A stretch of DNA of 32,419 bases from Algicola sp. (lineage in GTDB: Bacteria > Pseudomonadota > Gammaproteobacteria > Enterobacterales > Alteromonadaceae), in NCBI GenBank assembly GCA_013216025.1, contig JABSOG010000015.1, positions 1-32,419 of the forward strand, written 5' to 3'. The position numbers were made by a program, and so were the translations under genes. This document shows positions 1 to 7,938 of the stretch, piece by piece. Within the stretch, counting starts at the first letter, position 1, and each line of letters starts with the position of its first letter. The notes under the pieces were generated by a model. That model was not told the origin of the DNA. It worked only from the letters and a program-made list of their open reading frames with translations, and searched no databases.

Positions 1-681
1 CTTATCGAACGTGATGCAGCCGCCATTTGGTGGTATAACCGCATCAACCGGCCTGAAGTGGATTTGACACAATTGGATAATGCCTATATTCAACAAATGC
101 AAGACTATTACCAGTCGATTGGCCGCAGCCTGCACGTACTGGATATAACGACTGACATACCGGTACCTTGTTTCGTCTGTGTATCATATAATCAATCCAC
201 CGGTAAAGAGATCCTCTATGGTTTTGGCTGTCATCTTGATGCCCGTATGGCCGTTGAAAGAGCGGTGATTGAACTAAATCAATTATTACCCATCGTGTTG
301 ACGCCACGACCAGCCAGTTTTGACGCCAGCATGGCAACCTGGCTGGATCATGAGACTATCCAATCACATGATTATTTATCACCATTGCCAAACCAATCCC
401 TTCGTGTTGACGATTGTTATCCGATCCAGGACAAAGCGGATGTGAATCTCGCCCTAACACAATTGGTTAGTTGTTTTCAATCGGCCAATATTGATTTACT
501 GATGTTGGACTTGACCCAGGCTGATATTGGTATGCCGGTTGTGAAAATGATCGCGCCCGGCTTACGCCATTTTTGGCGGCGATTAGGGGCGGGACGGTTA
601 TACGACGTACCCGTTTCAATGGAATGGTTACCATCGCCGCTGTCAGAAGCGGAAGTGAACCCTGTCAGTATTGTTATTTGA
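1..681 (+). CDS. YcaO-domain azoline peptide maturase, 3' part
   Basis: The reading frame is open from the first base, so the start lies outside the window; about 226 residues are visible. YcaO proteins use ATP to cyclodehydrate Cys/Ser/Thr of precursor peptides into (ox/thi)azolines. The first residues (ERDAAAIWWYNR) match the ExxER-type nucleotide-binding region and the usual following 'WWYNR' of SagD-like YcaO proteins. GFGCHLDARMAVERAVIEL and, near the end, LTQADIGMPVVKMIAPGL and GRLYDVPV are also typical of this class. The protein ends NPVSIVI, without the PxPxP tail seen in many cyclodehydratases. No precursor peptide, dehydrogenase or transporter is visible downstream, so any cluster must lie to the left. 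The family call is firm; the peptide product and substrate are unknown. Confidence 0.85.
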   Translation, partial: LIERDAAAIWWYNRINRPEVDLTQLDNAYIQQMQDYYQSIGRSLHVLDITTDIPVPCFVCVSYNQSTGKEILYGFGCHLDARMAVERAVIELNQLLPIVLTPRPASFDASMATWLDHETIQSHDYLSPLPNQSLRVDDCYPIQDKADVNLALTQLVSCFQSANIDLLMLDLTQADIGMPVVKMIAPGLRHFWRRLGAGRLYDVPVSMEWLPSPLSEAEVNPVSIVI

Positions 682-781
682 CATCCCGGAACTTAAGTAC
701 GCACGGGGCTTGTTGCAGTGCTGCGGCCATTAGTTCGAGTAGTGCCAAGGTATCGATGGCAGATTTGTTGCCTTTAGGCGT

Positions 782-807
782 CAGCGGAGCAAGCCGTAAC
801 CCATCGG
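782..807. repeat. Fragment of a dispersed intergenic repeat
   Basis: Twenty-six bases match 31218-31243 with one mismatch; the shared core is AGCAAGCCGTAACCCATCGG. Here it stands alone, whereas at 31199-31421 it is one arm of an inverted pair. It sits in the 323-bp gap between the YcaO gene and the metalloprotease. The rest of that gap holds a loose hairpin around 835-868 (arms near CCGCGACAT and GCGGTATTTCGCGG) and a terminator. I see no gene there. Confidence 0.7.
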
Positions 808-908
808 GCCAAACCATGGATATAATCCCGCGACATATGTACAGGATGTGCGGTATTTCGCGGACTATAATGGATGTGAAAGAGCGATTCGTCCATCCCA
901 GAACAAAA

Positions 909-942
909 AAAACCGCCGAAGGATTACCCCTACGGCGGTTTT
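909..942 (-). terminator. Rho-independent terminator of the metalloprotease gene
   Basis: A 10-bp perfect stem (AAAACCGCCG / CGGCGGTTTT) with a 14-base loop. On the minus strand the stem runs into an eight-base T tract (RC of 905-912), as expected downstream of the leftward gene ending at 1005. It may also stop rightward reading from the YcaO gene, with a shorter T run. Confidence 0.85.
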
Positions 943-1004
943 CAAGACTTGAAGATTAAATCTTTAAATCAGCACTCTCGTATAGAAAGGCTTGTAAAGA
1001 AGGT

Positions 1005-1964
1005 TTACAAAGACGGCTTATAAGTGTCAACCATGTTATGCATACGGTCAGTCTGGCCGTTTGTGAACTGGTTCATACATGAATCATCAGTGTAATCCAT
1101 GAAGTTCAAGATTGGGTCTGAACCGCCGCCTGAACAAGTATCGCGACCTGTAGGACAACCGTAAGCAGCACTTGACTCAGCTGGAGTATCGTCTACAGAA
1201 TCACCAGGAGCATTACAGCCACCTTGGAAAGTGTGGTACAAACCTAAGTAATGACCGACTTCGTGAGTTGCAGTGTCACCCAAGTTGTATGGTGCAGCAG
1301 AACCGCCAGGCAAAGATTCGTCAAGCATAACAACACCGTGCATGTAGCTTGTTTCAGGATATGAATCAGGGAAACGAGCGTAACCAAGGATGCCGCCAGA
1401 AGGTGAACAAGTATAGATGTTCAGGTTATGAGCCGGATCAACAGCCAAAGCTTTCTTCATTTTCGTTTCAGTGTTTGAAGAGTAACAACGGCTGTAGTAA
1501 CCATTGTTTTTAGTTCTTGTGATGCCGCCTAGAGTGAACGAGAAACCTGTTCCTGCGAAAGCGCTATTAAGAACGTCCATTTGATCCATGATCATTGAAT
1601 CAGGAATGTTACCTTCAACTCCGCCACGTCTGCTTTCTTTGTAGACAACATGGAATTGAACAGAAATGTTGTTAGCAGCGACACCGGCCAAAGCAGAAGT
1701 CACTGGGTTAATACCATTTTTTTCTTGATGTGCTCTGATGCTTCTTTCGATTTTCAATTTACGAATATCAGTAATATGTTCTTCTGCACAACGCTTACCG
1801 CGGTGCATATGACCTTCTTTAGTTAGGAAGTGAATATCTTGCTCAAGGCCAGAAAAATCTGTGTTGGCTTCGAAAACGTCCAGTCCATTTACTTTAGCGC
1901 TGGCACCGAGTGACAATGAACCTAAAACTAAAGCTGTAGCGAGCTTGGTCATGTTGAATTTCAT
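1005..1964 (-). CDS. Secreted zinc metalloprotease, M43 (pappalysin/cytophagalysin) type
   Basis: A 319-residue protein with a clear Sec signal peptide (residues 1-23, cleavage likely after ASA), so it is exported. The catalytic motif is HEVGHYLGLYH at 234-244, the HExxHxxGxxH zinc site of metzincins. The Met-turn is NFMDYTDDSCMNQF with Met289. Many cysteines in the catalytic half fit disulfides in an extracellular enzyme. Residues 24-95 look like a propeptide; the KRC at 58-59 could act as a cysteine switch as described for some pappalysins (inference). The ATG is preceded by AGGAAC at a normal distance. It is a single-gene unit with its own terminator at 909-942. It is shorter than many M43 proteins and lacks a visible PKD or T9SS tail. 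The substrate is unknown; extracellular protein degradation is the likely role. Confidence 0.88.
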   Translation of the reverse strand: MKFNMTKLATALVLGSLSLGASAKVNGLDVFEANTDFSGLEQDIHFLTKEGHMHRGKRCAEEHITDIRKLKIERSIRAHQEKNGINPVTSALAGVAANNISVQFHVVYKESRRGGVEGNIPDSMIMDQMDVLNSAFAGTGFSFTLGGITRTKNNGYYSRCYSSNTETKMKKALAVDPAHNLNIYTCSPSGGILGYARFPDSYPETSYMHGVVMLDESLPGGSAAPYNLGDTATHEVGHYLGLYHTFQGGCNAPGDSVDDTPAESSAAYGCPTGRDTCSGGGSDPILNFMDYTDDSCMNQFTNGQTDRMHNMVDTYKPSL

Positions 1965-2235
1965 TAATTGTTCCTACCTGTTTAATTGACTTGTGAGATG
2001 GCTTATTATGTTTATTATTTTCTAGCTTATTATTGTTATGATTTTGTTGGTCTTTTGTTAGTACTTGATAATATTTGTTTCCGGTTTCCCCGAAAGCAAG
2101 TGCATCGTATCATTGTTAAATTATTGTTTCAAGCGGTTACAAAAAATAAATCAATTGCTCATATCAGTTACATTTCACCCCATCCAAGCACAGTAAGTAG
2201 TTGATCATTAGCGATTTATTCTTTATCAGGAACAG

Positions 2236-2270
2236 AAAAAAGGCCATGTGAATACTCACATGGCCTTTTT
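2236..2270 (-). terminator. Terminator of the propeller/amidohydrolase gene
   Basis: Near-perfect 15-bp stem (AAAAAGGCCATGTGA / TCACATGGCCTTTTT) with a four-base loop ATAC. The T tract on the minus strand fits the leftward gene ending at 2320. The structure is symmetrical and could act in both directions. The AT-rich stretch between it and 1964 must hold the metalloprotease promoter; I could not pick convincing -35/-10 boxes. Confidence 0.88.
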
Positions 2271-2319
2271 ATTTGTTAAAAAAAATTACTTTTTAACGTT
2301 ATTTACTTGTTACATCCTA

Positions 2320-5300
2320 TTAATGCTTCCAATGAAAGGTATGTGCCTTCTCTTCCATATAAGCTGCCGTTGCCGGATGCATATTGGTCACATTGTTATT
2401 TTCGAAGAAGAACTTATCACGCTTGTTATCGTAGTTGCCCACTTCGTTCATGGTTTTAGCATCATAGATGCGCCCATTGATGACCGTATAGGCCACTTTT
2501 TCTGACAAACGGATATCTTTAGTTGGATCACCATCGATGATCGCCAAGTCAGCCAGTTTGCCAGTTTCGATAGAACCGATGTCTTTGTCCATACCCAGGT
2601 AATGTGCACCATCGATAGTACCGCCACGAATCGCTTCCCAACCACTGAAACCACCCTGTGCCATGCTCCACAATTCCCAGTGAGCAGCCAAACCTTCACG
2701 TTGACCGTGAGCACCAATATTGACCTTTACGCCAGCATCACGCAGCTTCTTGGCATTTATCGCCACGTTGATGTGGTTATAATGACTCTCTGGCGCTTTG
2801 GTGCGATGGGTTGCAGTAGGTTCAACCACGTACTTAGGCACAAAACTCATCAGGCGTTCGTTTTTCCACACGTCATCATGCTGATACCAATAGGTTTCGC
2901 CAGACAAACCACCATAAGCCACAACAAACGTTGGGGTATAACCTGAGTCAGTTTGACCCCACAGCTGTACAACATCAGAATAAACGTCTTTGATTGGCAA
3001 CGCATGTTCTACCCCGGTGTGACCATCGACAACCATGTTCATGTTGTGTTGGAACTTGGCGCCACCTTCTGGCACAACCATCATCTCCAGTTCACGCGCT
3101 GCGCTGAGCACCTGCTGACGGGTTTCACGTCTTGGGTGATTGTAACTCTTGACCGAGATGGCCCCAGAGTCTTTCAAACGCTGTACATGGAACTTGGCGT
3201 CTTCGAGGCTATCAATATTGGTTTTATAACCAGCGGCGTGAGCAGCATACAAAATACGGCCAACAGAGAAGATCCTCGGTGATACCGTTTGACCGGCTCT
3301 GGCCATTTCAGCCATTGAGAACACTTCAGTGGTATCGTTAGACGGATCATGAAGCGTTGTCACACCAAACGACAGATAGGAGTATTGATTCCAGTTCTGC
3401 TGTGGTTGTATACCACGACTGGCATAACTACCATGGGCATGAACGTCAACCAAACCAGGGATCACCGTCTTACCCGAGATATCAATCTGCTTGGCTTTAC
3501 GTGGAATGTCTATCTCACCACGTTTGCCAACCGCTTTGATGCGGTTGTTTTCAATCAATATCACTCCGTCTTCGATGATCTCTTGTTCGTTATCTGCATT
3601 GCGCATGGTCACGACACGTCCGCCAACCAAGGCCAGTAAACCTTCGGGTTTATCGGCTTTTTTGTCAAAGCCAACGTTAATGCCTTTGGCCACTTCTTCA
3701 GGCATTTCTTCTGGTGCCCCATTCAAAAAAGCAAATGTATCGGTCAAAGAACGACGATACAAGGTTGGACCAAATGCCCAGGTCAGCTCACTGCTGTCAG
3801 CTCTCCAGTTCAAGTAGTCACCCGACAACTTGGATACCTTCTTAACCGGAAAGCTTTCGGTCTTTTTACCAATCGACAAGGTTTTACCCGTCAAAACAAG
3901 CGGTGCCACATAAGTGTTGAAGTCTTGGACAAAGGCAACCCATTGGCCATTAGGCGAAACTTTAAAGTCGGTGATGTAATCGCCCTTAAGGTGGGTTCTT
4001 TCATCTTTGCCGTTTAGGTTGGTACTTTTAAGCTGCAATTCATTTTCTTCGCCATAACTGTAAAAATAGACTCGGTGGGTGTTGTCCGCAAAATGGGCAT
4101 TATTGCCGCTTTTGGTGATCCGGCGAACATTGCCCCCTTTACTGTCAGCAATATAAATGCCCGGATTCAACGACCAGTCACCAGAGAGCAAGAAACCGCC
4201 AGTGGTTTTTTTGAACAACACTTTTTTGCCATCTGGTGAGAATGATGGCTCTATATAGTGGCCTTTTTGCTTAGTCACTATTTTGCTGCGACCATTACGC
4301 AATTGAGCGACCCGTACAGTACCCAGTTTTTTGTCGTTCCAAGTGGTGTAAACCACGCTTTTGCCATCACGAGAAAAGCTCGGGTAATACTCAAAATGGT
4401 CTTTTTGTTTGGTCAGGCGTTTAACTTTGCCCGATTTGATGGTGCGAACATAAATGTGACCAAGCGCCTGAAACAGCACTTTTTTGCCGTCAGGAGAGAT
4501 TTGCGTCCAACGCGCCATTTTGACTTTAAAGGTATCAGGTGCCACATCCACGGCAAAACGCAACGCCGGGGTAATTTGTTTTTCGGCTTTTACATGCACC
4601 GGAATGCTGGTGACTTTGGTGGAGTTCACATCGACACTGTGGAACTTGCCGCCAGCCCAAAAGACGATTCTTTTGTCATCCGGTGTCCAAGAGTATGCCG
4701 CAGTATTGCCATGCTCGCCGTTGGTTTCTTGCAAGTCGCGATCAAGCCCCAGATAAACTTCGGTTTCGATACCGGATTTGAGGTTTTTAATATACAGCGC
4801 ACTTTGAGTGCCTACGCGTTTCACGAATGCCAAATACTTGCCGTTGTTGCTGGGCATTGGACGAATCGCGCCACCAGCGCCACTGATCACGGTTTCTTCT
4901 TCACCCTTGAGTAAATCCCAGCGACGAATTTGAAAAACCGAACCGACTGCGTTTTTGTTGTACTGCCAGCGAGAGCCTGAGGTGCCATCCAGTGAGTAGT
5001 AGACGTAGCGGCCATCAACAGAGTAAGCAGGCTCGGCAACGTTTTTCTGAGATTTTTTACCGTGCAGACGTTCGCGTACTTCAACCCCTTTGCCACCAGA
5101 CTTGTGATACATCCAGATAGAACCAGCAGCGATAGAGCGGCCCGTCATGTGACCTTGCTTGCCAAGAATATAATTACCGTCTGGGCTCCAGTAAGGGTTG
5201 TGAACAATATGATGCTTTTCTTTACTAACCTGTTTAAGATCGGTGCCATCAGCGTTCATTGTCCAGATATTATCACCACCTTTGCGGTCTGAGATAAAGG

Positions 5301-5676
5301 CGATGGTTTTGCCATCTGGGCTGTATTGTGGTTCAGAGTTCCACGCCATGTCGCTGGTCAAAGCCTTGGCTTCGCCGCCATTGATGGGCATGGTATACAA
5401 GTCACCCAGCATATCAAACACAATGGTTTTGCCATCAGCGCTGACATCCAAGTTTGACCAAGTGGTTTCTGTGGTATCTATGGTGATGGATTTACGCTCA
5501 CCTGGCGGGTTGAGCACATCCCATTCGGGTTTTTTGTCTTCTTTACTTTCTTTACTGTCAGTGCTCTTTACCTCAGCTTTGGCTTTTGTCTCATCGGCCA
5601 ATAGCGGCAATGAGGCACTGGCGGTAAATAACCCGACAGCCACTGCAAGGGCAAGTTTGGTTTGAATAAATGACAT
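2320..5676 (-). CDS. Periplasmic TolB-like beta-propeller / amidohydrolase fusion protein
   Basis: I start this at 5676 rather than at the longest frame (5751). The resulting N-terminus MSFIQTKLALAVAVGLF... ending ...LLADE is a proper signal peptide, and an AGG lies just upstream. The product is 1118 residues. The first two thirds hold repeated propeller blades of the PD40/WD40-like type (for example YSPDGKTIAFISDR, WSPDGNYILG, FSRDGKSVVYTTW, FSPDGKKVLFK). The last third is an amidohydrolase: GKTVIPGLVDVHAHGSY gives the HxH metal ligands near residue 745, followed by GVEHAL, NIGAHGQ and the closing GSIETGKLADLAIIDGDP of this superfamily. A low-complexity Lys/Glu/Ser stretch links signal peptide and propeller. 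It appears monocistronic. Homologues are annotated as TolB-like amidohydrolases and are common in marine Alteromonadales. The substrate is not known; peptidase-like or cyclic-amide hydrolysis is possible. Confidence 0.9.
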   Translation of the reverse strand: MSFIQTKLALAVAVGLFTASASLPLLADETKAKAEVKSTDSKESKEDKKPEWDVLNPPGERKSITIDTTETTWSNLDVSADGKTIVFDMLGDLYTMPINGGEAKALTSDMAWNSEPQYSPDGKTIAFISDRKGGDNIWTMNADGTDLKQVSKEKHHIVHNPYWSPDGNYILGKQGHMTGRSIAAGSIWMYHKSGGKGVEVRERLHGKKSQKNVAEPAYSVDGRYVYYSLDGTSGSRWQYNKNAVGSVFQIRRWDLLKGEEETVISGAGGAIRPMPSNNGKYLAFVKRVGTQSALYIKNLKSGIETEVYLGLDRDLQETNGEHGNTAAYSWTPDDKRIVFWAGGKFHSVDVNSTKVTSIPVHVKAEKQITPALRFAVDVAPDTFKVKMARWTQISPDGKKVLFQALGHIYVRTIKSGKVKRLTKQKDHFEYYPSFSRDGKSVVYTTWNDKKLGTVRVAQLRNGRSKIVTKQKGHYIEPSFSPDGKKVLFKKTTGGFLLSGDWSLNPGIYIADSKGGNVRRITKSGNNAHFADNTHRVYFYSYGEENELQLKSTNLNGKDERTHLKGDYITDFKVSPNGQWVAFVQDFNTYVAPLVLTGKTLSIGKKTESFPVKKVSKLSGDYLNWRADSSELTWAFGPTLYRRSLTDTFAFLNGAPEEMPEEVAKGINVGFDKKADKPEGLLALVGGRVVTMRNADNEQEIIEDGVILIENNRIKAVGKRGEIDIPRKAKQIDISGKTVIPGLVDVHAHGSYASRGIQPQQNWNQYSYLSFGVTTLHDPSNDTTEVFSMAEMARAGQTVSPRIFSVGRILYAAHAAGYKTNIDSLEDAKFHVQRLKDSGAISVKSYNHPRRETRQQVLSAARELEMMVVPEGGAKFQHNMNMVVDGHTGVEHALPIKDVYSDVVQLWGQTDSGYTPTFVVAYGGLSGETYWYQHDDVWKNERLMSFVPKYVVEPTATHRTKAPESHYNHINVAINAKKLRDAGVKVNIGAHGQREGLAAHWELWSMAQGGFSGWEAIRGGTIDGAHYLGMDKDIGSIETGKLADLAIIDGDPTKDIRLSEKVAYTVINGRIYDAKTMNEVGNYDNKRDKFFFENNNVTNMHPATAAYMEEKAHTFHWKH

Positions 5677-5829
5677 GGCGTACCTGTATATTGTTATAAT
5701 GAAGGGTGGTTGGACATTTTTATGCCAAATTAAAGCATATTTGTCCAGCAATGTATTGTAACTTTGTTTGTCTTGGGAGTGGTCTTACTTGTGGTTATGC
5801 GTTGCGCTGCGCATGGAAATTCAAAAACC

Positions 5830-6007
5830 TTGCCACGGAGGCACGGAGTTGCGGAGGAAAAGAAAGAGAAAAAGCAAAAGCAAAAGCAAAAGCAAAAGAA
5901 GGATGAATTGCCTGTAACAGTTAAACCAACCAAATATGAATCGCTTTGTATTTTATCTTTTCCGCTTTTTTCTTTCCTCTTTCTTTTACTCCGTGCCTCC
6001 GTGGCAA
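5830..6007. repeat. Inverted-repeat element with 20-bp perfect arms
   Basis: The left arm TTGCCACGGAGGCACGGAGT (5830-5849) is exactly repeated in inverse at 5988-6007. The purine-rich stretch after the left arm (5851-5898) is roughly complementary to the pyrimidine-rich stretch before the right arm (about 5957-5987), so the whole 178 bp could fold into a long imperfect hairpin. It fills most of the 362-bp gap between the propeller gene start and the YaeQ gene stop. No transposase-sized frame lies inside. It reads as a small non-autonomous repeat unit rather than a gene. Confidence 0.8.
5874..5898 (+). repeat. Short tandem repeat (GCAAAA)4
   Basis: Four exact copies of GCAAAA, preceded by the similar AGAAAGAGAAAAA run, lie inside the left half of the inverted-repeat element. 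Such hexamer tracts are prone to slippage. No reading frame of note depends on it. Confidence 0.9.
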
Positions 6008-6038
6008 AGCTCTTGACCTTTAAGGCCGCAGGCCGTAA

Positions 6039-6581
6039 CTAAACTGGATACAAAACCCCAGGCACAATGGTCACAGACGTCTGTCCATCGGTCAGCCATA
6101 CTTCGCCACTATCGATGGTGCATTGCAGTTCCATGGTACGTTGCACCAGTTGCGCCATTTCGCCAACGCTGTCTGGGCTTAGATTGATCACGCTTAGATT
6201 TTTAGCACGGTTGAGTTTATTTTGATTCTTCTGCCACCAAATATCCGCAGCACCGCCACCGTAGGTGTACACTTTAACGGCTTTGGCACGACCCGATGCC
6301 TTGCGAACACGTTTTTCGTCGGGCAGACCCAATTCAATCCACAAATCGATTTCACCCGCTAGGTTAACTTGCCAAATATCGGGTTCATCGTCACTCGACA
6401 ACCCCTTGGTCATTTGCAGGTGTTCGTGCGCGTTGAGAATAAACGCCAACAAACGCACCATCATTCGCTCATCAGTTTCTGAGGGATGTTTAGCAATGGT
6501 GAGGTTAATGGGTTCGTAATAGTGACGCTCTAAATCGGTGATTTGAACTTGAGCTTTATAAATGGTTGCTTTGATAGCCAT
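6039..6581 (-). CDS. yaeQ: YaeQ family protein
   Basis: A 180-residue protein of the usual YaeQ length. Hallmarks are MAIKATIYKAQVQITDLERHY at the start, the ERMMVRLLAFILNAHE helix, LAGEIDLWIELGLPDEKRVRKA and the VYTYGGGAADIWW segment. The fold is related to PD-(D/E)xK nucleases; the E-x-D...E/K residues of EIDLWIELG are present. E. coli YaeQ was linked historically to suppression of RfaH loss, but no firm biochemical role is established. There is no strong Shine-Dalgarno before the ATG. A palindromic repeat separates it from the gene at 6719, so co-transcription is uncertain. Confidence 0.9.
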   Translation of the reverse strand: MAIKATIYKAQVQITDLERHYYEPINLTIAKHPSETDERMMVRLLAFILNAHEHLQMTKGLSSDDEPDIWQVNLAGEIDLWIELGLPDEKRVRKASGRAKAVKVYTYGGGAADIWWQKNQNKLNRAKNLSVINLSPDSVGEMAQLVQRTMELQCTIDSGEVWLTDGQTSVTIVPGVLYPV

Positions 6582-6623
6582 GGGATTAGTCGCAATGAAT
6601 TAAGGGGAGGCATAAAAACGGCA

Positions 6624-6669
6624 CTGAAAATATGCTCGTGCATTTTCAGCATACCGTCCATCCATGGAC
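6624..6669. repeat. Palindromic intergenic repeat, copy 1 of the ATCCATG family
   Basis: Two adjacent palindromes: CTGAAAAT/ATTTTCAG (6624-6649, ten-base loop) and GTCCATCCATGGAC (6656-6669). Copy 2 lies near 17029-17059, where AATATGCTC-TGCATT is again followed by GTCCATCCATGGAC. The order and spacing of parts are shared, so this is a family and not a chance palindrome. It lies between the YaeQ and DUF3334 genes. There is no T run, so it is not an ordinary terminator. Confidence 0.75.
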
Positions 6670-6718
6670 ATAAGCTCTAAGGCTGCCATTCTATAAATTT
6701 GTTGGTCGAATGGTAAAG

Positions 6719-7441
6719 TTACAAACCTAATTCGCGTAGAAAGTCATCATCGACATCATCTACGACCGGGGCTTCTTTAACTTTTGGTTTGGCATCTTTT
6801 AAACCGGCAATAATTTCATCCGGATCTAAATCTACCTGAGGTTCAAATTCTTTGAGGGCAACAAACTCGGTTTTATCTATTGCTAATTCAAGATAAAAAA
6901 TATGATGTTTTTCGGTGAAAAATGACACCCTGCGAGTTTGTGCCCGGTCGAGTTGAGTATCAATCGAGATATTAACCTGTTTGTTGATAGTCAACATTTT
7001 GGGCTGGTTTTGATTGATCGAAGTGTGTAATTCTTTACCAATTTTGCCAGTAAAATCACCAAGAATTTGGTTCATCAGTTCGCCCATGACGTTACTGACT
7101 TCATCAGAAGTATGCTGATTGGCCAACTCGGTTTTTGGGATCCCCATGTTGGTCATATAATTCTGATACAGTTCGATAGCCGATTTTGCTGAGAAGTTCA
7201 TCACCACCAAACCAGAAAAACCACCGTCAAACAACACAAAACAACCAATATCTGGTCGAAGACTGGTTTTGTGTATTTTTTGGATCATCGGAGAAAAGGA
7301 GATGTCACATCCCGTTGCACTACCTAATACATTACAGACAGAGTTACAGAGCTTTAACAAGATATCTTCTGTCGTAACGATTTTCATTTTTTTCATAAGA
7401 GGTTTTACTCGTGAGATGGGTGCTAAGTCTATTGTTTTCAT
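6719..7441 (-). CDS. DUF3334 / CheX-like protein
   Basis: A 240-residue cytoplasmic protein without signal peptide or membrane segment. Residues about 20-215 resemble DUF3334, a family of Vibrio and Alteromonadales with a CheC/CheX-like fold. The segment SDEVSNVMGELMNQILGDF keeps the E-x2-N pair (Glu114, Asn117) that CheC/CheX/FliY phosphatases use on phospho-CheY. The C-terminus is acidic (PVVDDVDDDFLRELGL), like a short binding tail. A role in dephosphorylating a response regulator is possible but inferred; no chemotaxis gene lies nearby. The start is uncertain: Met1, Met16 and Met19 are all possible and none has a good Shine-Dalgarno. Confidence 0.75.
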   Translation of the reverse strand: MKTIDLAPISRVKPLMKKMKIVTTEDILLKLCNSVCNVLGSATGCDISFSPMIQKIHKTSLRPDIGCFVLFDGGFSGLVVMNFSAKSAIELYQNYMTNMGIPKTELANQHTSDEVSNVMGELMNQILGDFTGKIGKELHTSINQNQPKMLTINKQVNISIDTQLDRAQTRRVSFFTEKHHIFYLELAIDKTEFVALKEFEPQVDLDPDEIIAGLKDAKPKVKEAPVVDDVDDDFLRELGL

Positions 7442-7676
7442 GACTAGTCTAGCGGTTACACACTAAAAGTCTAGCCTAGAGCCATGCTATCTGATTAATA
7501 ACAATAAATAGCCGAGATTATCGCTCGCTTACCGTCCAAAAATATTCATCCACATCTTTGACGTTTCATTTCAGCACTGACGGTCTTTTTGTCGCTGAGT
7601 TTATGCTAGTGACCATACTACAGTCAAAACACCGACTCAATCAGCATTTCGCGGCAATCTTAATCGCTCAAGTCGT

Positions 7677-7682
7677 TATAAT
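7677..7682 (+). promoter_or_regulatory. Candidate -10 box (TATAAT) for the small gene at 7708
   Basis: A perfect TATAAT ends 25 bases before the ATG, leaving room for a start site and the GAGGAGGA ribosome site at 7693-7700. There is no good -35 at 16-18 bp (GCAATC lies there), so an activator may be needed. Between 7442 and 7660 I see no other feature. Confidence 0.5.
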
Positions 7683-7707
7683 AAAAAGACTTGAGGAGGA
7701 ACACACC

Positions 7708-7908
7708 ATGCAATCACAACAAGTATTACAAATCAAAGCCCTTGAACATCTAATCGAAGCAGATTTTGACAGCAGTAAATGCTGTCAGTCCGTCTGCCTA
7801 CTCACCGCCGAACTGTTTAAAAACAGCGATGACAAGGTTCAACAAGAATTGGCCAGTGTCGCCTATAAAGCGTATTTGTCGACGTCTGAGACGGTGCCTA
7901 TTAAGTAG
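7708..7908 (+). CDS. Small hypothetical protein (66 aa)
   Basis: The start at 7708 is set by a very strong ribosome site (TTGAGGAGGA, seven bases before the ATG). The longer frame beginning at 7558 has no such site and would cross the TATAAT box. The 66-residue product is soluble and helical by composition, beginning MQSQQVLQIKALEHLIEADF. A Cys-Cys pair is followed by another Cys (SSKCCQSVCLL), and the tail is polar. I recognise no family. It stands alone, with a tRNA on the opposite strand 30 bp downstream. The strong translation signals argue that it is real. Confidence 0.65.
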   Translation: MQSQQVLQIKALEHLIEADFDSSKCCQSVCLLTAELFKNSDDKVQQELASVAYKAYLSTSETVPIK

Positions 7909-7938
7909 AGGAATAAAGCCATATAAGAGAAATAGAAG

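Noticed and set aside
573-959. Plus-strand frame of 128 codons after the YcaO gene
   Set aside because: It starts inside YcaO in another frame and runs through a repeat and a terminator hairpin; composition is not protein-like.
2236-2270. Small gene starting at 2248 on the plus strand
   Set aside because: The supposed start lies in the terminator stem, and the frame is antisense to the propeller gene's 3' end.
4258-4914. Long plus-strand frame of 218 codons
   Set aside because: It is antisense to the propeller gene, has no ribosome site and no recognisable product.
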